Assembly: GCF_001465795.2 (NCBI RefSeq)
Contig: NZ_CP013659.2
Coordinates: 2,994,501 to 3,058,500, forward strand
Source of the DNA: Planococcus rifietoensis
GTDB taxonomy: Bacteria; Bacillota; Bacilli; Bacillales_A; Planococcaceae
Direction: 5' to 3'
DNA: 64,000 nucleotides
The number at the start of each line of letters is the position of its first letter. Position 1 is the first letter of the stretch. This document shows positions 60,236 through 64,000 of the stretch, one piece after another. Under the pieces are notes generated by a model that was not told the DNA's origin, searched no databases, and saw only the letters and a program-made list of their open reading frames with translations. The position numbers were made by a program, and so were the translations under genes.

Positions 60236-60499
60236 TTTATCGCCCCACCCTTTTGCTTAATACAGACTTACATTATGCTACTAGTCTTATCGTATCATGA
60301 GCTTTTGGGAAATTATAGAATATTTTTTAAGTTTTCTGATAACCAGCGATTTGTTTCTCTTTTTTTCGCCTTTTGCGCTTCGTTCTCCTGCCGAGTTCGC
60401 TTCTTTGACAAAACAAAGGGCATAGGCTATCGTAATTAAGTCAAATCCGACTAAGTTTATATGGTTTTTAAAAATAAATGAAAAATAAAGGAGGCGCTT

Positions 60500-61729
60500 A
60501 TGAAAGCTCTTTGGAAATCTTATGCAAATGTATCGCTTATCTTAAAAATCACTGTGGCGCTCATCCTCGGCGTTATCGTCGGCTTGATCTTCGGGCCAGA
60601 CACAGCCGTCTTGGCACCGCTTGGGGATCTGCTCTTGCGGCTCTTGACCTTCCTGATTGTGCCACTCATCTTTTTCACCTTGATCGTCGGGATCAATCAA
60701 TCGAAAATCGGCGACCTAGGCCGAATGGGCGGAAAAGTCTTTCTGTTCTATACATTAAGTTCGGCATTCGCCATCGTGGTCGGCTTAACGGTTGCAAGTA
60801 TTTTCCAGCCAGGTTCGGGCATGCAGCTCGATGGCTCGGAAACCTTTGATGTTCCGGACAACCCCGGCTTTACAAGTGTTCTGTTGAACATTGTACCGTC
60901 CAATATCATCTCGGCATTCAGTGAAATGAACTTGCTCGGGATCATTTTTACAGCGTTCGCGTTCGGCATCGCCATCTCCTATATGAGAAGCTCTGCGGAA
61001 TTCGGCGAACTTGGCAACCATCTGATGAAAACGATCAACGCGTTGAACGAAGCGACTTTGATCGTCTTGAAAGCGATCCTTCAATACGTGCCGATCGGCA
61101 TTTTCGCCATCATGGCGCAGACAGTCGGTTCGCAAGGATTGGATACACTGGGATCGCTGCTCGGCATGGTCGCCGTTCTTTACATCGCCATCGCGGTGCA
61201 GATTGCGCTCTATACGATCGCCATGCTGGTGTTCAAAGTCAATCCACTGCATTTCTTCAAACACGCGCGGACACCGATGCTAACGGCGTTCGTCACGCAA
61301 AGCAGCTCCGGCACCTTGCCATTGACGCTCGATGCGGCGCGCGGGCTCGGCATCCCAAAAAGTTTGTACGGCTTTAGCCTGCCGCTCGGCGCGACAATCA
61401 ATATGGATGGTGCGGCCATCCGCATCGCCGTTTCAGCCATATTTGCTGCCAACATCATCGGGGACCCGCTCAGCTTGTCTGAAATGTTCATGGTCGTCTT
61501 GATCGGCACGCTCGCAACCATCGGAACCGCCGGCATTCCAGGCGCTGGCATCGTCATGATCGCCACTGTCTTCGTCCAGCTTGGATTGCCGATGGAAGCC
61601 GTCGCGCTCCTGACAGCAATCGATGCACTTGTCGGCATGGGCGCCACAATGCTCAATGTGACAGGCGATTTGGCTGGCTCGAAATTGATCGACCAAAGCG
61701 AGAAAAGACGCGGCACGGCCAAGGCTTAA
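60500..61729 (+). CDS. Dicarboxylate/amino acid:cation symporter (DAACS)
   Basis: A 409-residue glutamate/aspartate/dicarboxylate transporter of the GltT/DctA kind. HP1 motif TQSSSGTLPLT near residue 270, and GATINMDGAAI near 300, which binds Na+ and substrate. RBS AAAGGAGGCGCTT. Probably takes up glutamate or C4 acids. Confidence 0.9.
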   Translation: MKALWKSYANVSLILKITVALILGVIVGLIFGPDTAVLAPLGDLLLRLLTFLIVPLIFFTLIVGINQSKIGDLGRMGGKVFLFYTLSSAFAIVVGLTVASIFQPGSGMQLDGSETFDVPDNPGFTSVLLNIVPSNIISAFSEMNLLGIIFTAFAFGIAISYMRSSAEFGELGNHLMKTINALNEATLIVLKAILQYVPIGIFAIMAQTVGSQGLDTLGSLLGMVAVLYIAIAVQIALYTIAMLVFKVNPLHFFKHARTPMLTAFVTQSSSGTLPLTLDAARGLGIPKSLYGFSLPLGATINMDGAAIRIAVSAIFAANIIGDPLSLSEMFMVVLIGTLATIGTAGIPGAGIVMIATVFVQLGLPMEAVALLTAIDALVGMGATMLNVTGDLAGSKLIDQSEKRRGTAKA

Positions 61730-61812
61730 CACGACTCGCTGCGGACAAAACATGGAGCTCTGTGATACAGTGGGAGTATCTCGTATCCCATTGAAAAAGG
61801 AGACATGCAGTT

Positions 61813-62145
61813 ATGTATATCGTAACCAACCGCATTAAAATGAAACCGGGATTTGCTGAAAAAATGGCACCCAACTTCACCCGTCCAGGCGCATTGCAGG
61901 AAATGGAAGGCTTCCATAAAGTCGAAGTGACCGTCACGCAGGACCTGGAAGAATACGATGAACTGAACGTCAATATGTACTGGGAAACACTCGACAATTA
62001 CGAAGCATGGAAATCCAGCGATGTTTTCAAGCAAGCCCATAAACGTCCTGAACCAGCAGAAGGCGAAGAGAAAAAAGAATCGCCGATGCTCGGCAGCCAA
62101 CTTGTCATCACAAAAATTGCTTCGGTCATCGAAGCAGCTAAATAA
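61813..62145 (+). CDS. Heme-degrading monooxygenase (IsdG/HmoA-like)
   Basis: A 110-residue ferredoxin-like dimer that opens heme to free iron. The Asn6-Trp66-His76 triad of IsdG is kept (IVTNRIKMKPGFAEKMAP, YEAWKSS, FKQAHKRP). The length matches. RBS AAAGGAGACATGCAGTT. No Fur box was seen. Confidence 0.88.
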   Translation: MYIVTNRIKMKPGFAEKMAPNFTRPGALQEMEGFHKVEVTVTQDLEEYDELNVNMYWETLDNYEAWKSSDVFKQAHKRPEPAEGEEKKESPMLGSQLVITKIASVIEAAK

Positions 62146-62147
62146 TG

Positions 62148-62175
62148 GAAACAGGCAGCTTTTGCTGCCTGTTTC
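62148..62175 (+). terminator. Intrinsic terminator
   Basis: GAAACAGGCAGC / GCTGCCTGTTTC with a T4 loop; T run follows. Confidence 0.88.
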
Positions 62176-62259
62176 TTTTTGCCTTCTTTCCCCTTTTATG
62201 CAGGACTTTTGATATACTTAAAGTGTTCGTGAAAATTACCTATTCTGGAAGGGATACAT

Positions 62260-63900
62260 ATGAAATCATTATCGCTGAGAAATTACTGGGGCCTGATATT
62301 CGCGGTCTTCATCCTGCTTTTTGCTGCTGTACTCAGCGTCCTCGTCTCCGAAGTGAGCACGAAGCGGCTGGAAGCAGAACGGGGCAATGCCTTATCGAGT
62401 GCAGCGTTCCAGATGAAAGACCGACTGGATCAATACATGTGGGGACGCTATAGCGAAATCAAGACCTTCGGGGAAATCGAAGAACTTGCGCTGACTACGT
62501 CCATTGAAGAAAAGCGTGCCACGCTTGAAATGCTGCAAGACCAAGTGCCGGCTTTTTCCTGGATTGGCATCACCGATTCGGCCGGCGTCGTGACTGCTTC
62601 CACTAACGAATTGCTGGAAGGAATGGACTTGTCCGATAGACCCGTTTATTCCGAAGCACGCCAAGCGGATTACGTCGGCGATGTCCACGAAGCGCTGCTT
62701 TTGGCAGACTTATTGCCGAATCCCGGCGGCCATGAGCTCGAATTTGTCGATATCAGCGTCCCTGTATTTTACTCGGATGGTTCATTCGGCGGTGTAGTAG
62801 CCGCCCATTTGAGCTGGGATTGGGCACAAGAAGTGATGCAATTCGTGTTGCGACCGCTCAACCGCAGCGAAAATGAACTGGAGGTTTTCGTCTTAAGCCC
62901 TGGGGATAATCGCGTCATTCTCGGTCCTGAACAATTTCTCGGCAAGCTGCTTCCGATCGATTCCTACACCCTGTCACAAGGAAAACGAGCCGGTTGGGTA
63001 CTGGAACAATGGCCAGATGGCAATTCGTATTTAACCGGCTTCACCGGCGGCCGAACCAATTGGGAGTATCCGGGGCTTGAATGGACTGTGCTGGTCCGCC
63101 AACCCGAAGAAACGGCCTTCGCCGCCGCCCGCGACTTGAGCCGCATCATCATGTTGAGCGGTTTGGCAAGCGCTGTTCTTTTTGCCTTAGCCGGCTGGTT
63201 AGTAGCCGGGCGCATCAGCCGCCCGCTCAATGAAATCTCTAACAAAGCGAAAGCCTTCCGCAAAGGCGAGCAATTAGTTTTGCCGAAAAATACGGGAGTT
63301 CGTGAAATTGAAGACTTGTCCAACTCGCTTGAAAGCTTGGTCAGTACACTTGGCACTACAGAATCCGATTTAGTGCGTATGCAAGATCTGGCACAGCGCG
63401 ATCCACTGACGGGCTTGCCGAACCGTATCGCACTTGAAGAAGCCGCTGATCGAATGATGAAACGCGCACACACCGACGGGGAACAATTAGCCTTTTTTTA
63501 TCTGGATCTGGATGGCTTCAAAAAAGCCAACGATACCTTAGGGCATTTAGCGGGCGACCATGTGCTGCAGAAAGTGGCCGAACGGCTAATGGCTGAACTG
63601 CCTGAAGAAGCGTTCATTTCCCGGATTGGCGGGGATGAGTTTGTGTTATTGTTCCCTTGCGAGGGAATGGGGGAGTTGCCAACAAGGCAATTGGCGCAGC
63701 GCCTGATCGACCGGCTAAGCAAGCCGATCACCGTAGAGGCTGGCCGTGTCCAACTCGGGTGCAGCATTGGCATCGCTATTTATCCGGACAACGCCGAAAA
63801 TCTCTATACTTTATTATCTTATGCCGATGCGGCGCTTTATGTGTCGAAGGAAAACGGCAAAAGCCAGACGACGTTTTACAGGGATATCGCCTCGGAATGA
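62260..63900 (+). CDS. Membrane diguanylate cyclase with extracellular sensor
   Basis: A 546-residue c-di-GMP synthase. Helix 1 (11-30), an outer dCACHE-like sensor (about 35-285), helix 2 (about 292-315), a HAMP linker (SRPLNEISNKAKAFRKGEQ), then GGDEF from about 375: DPLTGLPNR, DLDGFKKANDTLGH and the intact active site RIGGDEFVLLF. RBS GGAAGGGATACAT. No EAL domain. Confidence 0.92.
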   Translation: MKSLSLRNYWGLIFAVFILLFAAVLSVLVSEVSTKRLEAERGNALSSAAFQMKDRLDQYMWGRYSEIKTFGEIEELALTTSIEEKRATLEMLQDQVPAFSWIGITDSAGVVTASTNELLEGMDLSDRPVYSEARQADYVGDVHEALLLADLLPNPGGHELEFVDISVPVFYSDGSFGGVVAAHLSWDWAQEVMQFVLRPLNRSENELEVFVLSPGDNRVILGPEQFLGKLLPIDSYTLSQGKRAGWVLEQWPDGNSYLTGFTGGRTNWEYPGLEWTVLVRQPEETAFAAARDLSRIIMLSGLASAVLFALAGWLVAGRISRPLNEISNKAKAFRKGEQLVLPKNTGVREIEDLSNSLESLVSTLGTTESDLVRMQDLAQRDPLTGLPNRIALEEAADRMMKRAHTDGEQLAFFYLDLDGFKKANDTLGHLAGDHVLQKVAERLMAELPEEAFISRIGGDEFVLLFPCEGMGELPTRQLAQRLIDRLSKPITVEAGRVQLGCSIGIAIYPDNAENLYTLLSYADAALYVSKENGKSQTTFYRDIASE

Positions 63901-63945
63901 ACAAGCCGAGATGCCTGTTTGCTTCACCCATACCCGTAAGGATCT

Positions 63946-63974
63946 AAAAGCGCTGCCTCTTGAGGCGCGCTTTT
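63946..63974 (+). terminator. Intrinsic terminator after the diguanylate cyclase
   Basis: AAAGCGC..CCTC / GAGG.GCGCTTT then a T run. An 18-codon open frame on the minus strand ends here too and may be the end of a gene outside the window. Confidence 0.6.
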
Positions 63975-64000
63975 TCAAGTGCCGCAGATTGGACGGCACG

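Noticed and set aside
63814-63999. 61-codon frame on the minus strand
   Set aside because: Antisense to the diguanylate cyclase end; Arg-rich with no ribosome binding site.
63944-64000. Possible C-terminal end of a leftward gene beyond the window
   Set aside because: An 18-codon open frame ends in TAG at 63944, but it overlaps the terminator and is too short to judge.
1-64000. Prophage, integrative element or insertion sequence
   Set aside because: No integrase, transposase, capsid or terminase gene and no terminal repeats were recognised.

Overview
The window looks like chromosomal DNA of a Gram-positive bacterium of the Bacillales, most likely Planococcaceae (Planococcus or Planomicrobium type). 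Reasons: G+C close to half by eye, strong AGGAGG-type ribosome binding sites, frequent TTG/GTG starts, intrinsic terminators after most transcription units, lipoproteins with a Gram-positive lipobox, a Bacillus-type Fnr with C-terminal cysteines, Bacillus-type Zur, LexA, Fur and Fnr boxes, and a perfect Bacillus-type parS site. No tRNA, rRNA, CRISPR array, transposase or phage gene was recognised. The genus is inference.

Layout. 0-8.7 kb: truncated peptidase E, Nudix hydrolase, zinc-ribbon membrane protein; an ArsR-rhodanese regulator with an MFS exporter; a zinc-starvation operon (ZagA-type GTPase, zinc-free L33 and S14) behind a Zur box; an SOS-controlled Y-family polymerase; SDR and FAH-family enzymes. 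9-13 kb: an FusB-like EF-G-binding protein coupled to a membrane protein with an L7/L12-like domain, and a ggt-chr-chr operon divergent from a LysR gene. 13.9-22.9 kb: an eight-gene leftward operon (family III CoA-transferase, LeuC/LeuD-like hydro-lyase, SSS symporter with small partner, MFS, flavin reductase, HMG-CoA-lyase-like enzyme) divergent from a GntR regulator with two identical palindromic sites; it looks like a pathway for a branched dicarboxylate. 23-27 kb: CocE-type hydrolase and BCCT transporter divergent from a TetR regulator with two palindromes. 27.8-37 kb: OFA transporter, amidase, Fur-controlled iron ABC transporter, PabA/PabB-PabC for p-aminobenzoate. 38-42.6 kb: class I ribonucleotide reductase with a flavodoxin and a thioesterase, all behind a cobalamin riboswitch. 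43.5-48.4 kb: peroxide defence (Gpx, OhrR, Ohr) and a b(o/a)3-type oxidase operon with an Fnr box. 49.5-56.3 kb: fnr, universal stress protein, secreted M14 and M23 enzymes, five small membrane proteins in a row, panB. 56.5-64 kb: acetyltransferases, a methyltransferase-HIT fusion, parS, a dicarboxylate symporter, an IsdG-type heme monooxygenase and a diguanylate cyclase.

The most unusual element is non-coding: two gene-free stretches (about 42.79-43.42 kb and 48.55-49.04 kb) carry a tandem unit of about 245 bp. Each unit has a long hairpin (A) and, 52-53 bp later, a 27-bp nearly invariant core (B). Between copies A1 and A3, five stem positions in three helices change on both sides so that pairing is kept, which argues for a selected folded structure. 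I do not recognise the family.

Themes: metal and redox homeostasis (Zur, Fur, B12 riboswitch, Fnr, OhrR, rhodanese sensor), respiration, and several transporter-plus-enzyme modules under divergent local regulators. All functions are read from sequence by eye; no database search was possible.
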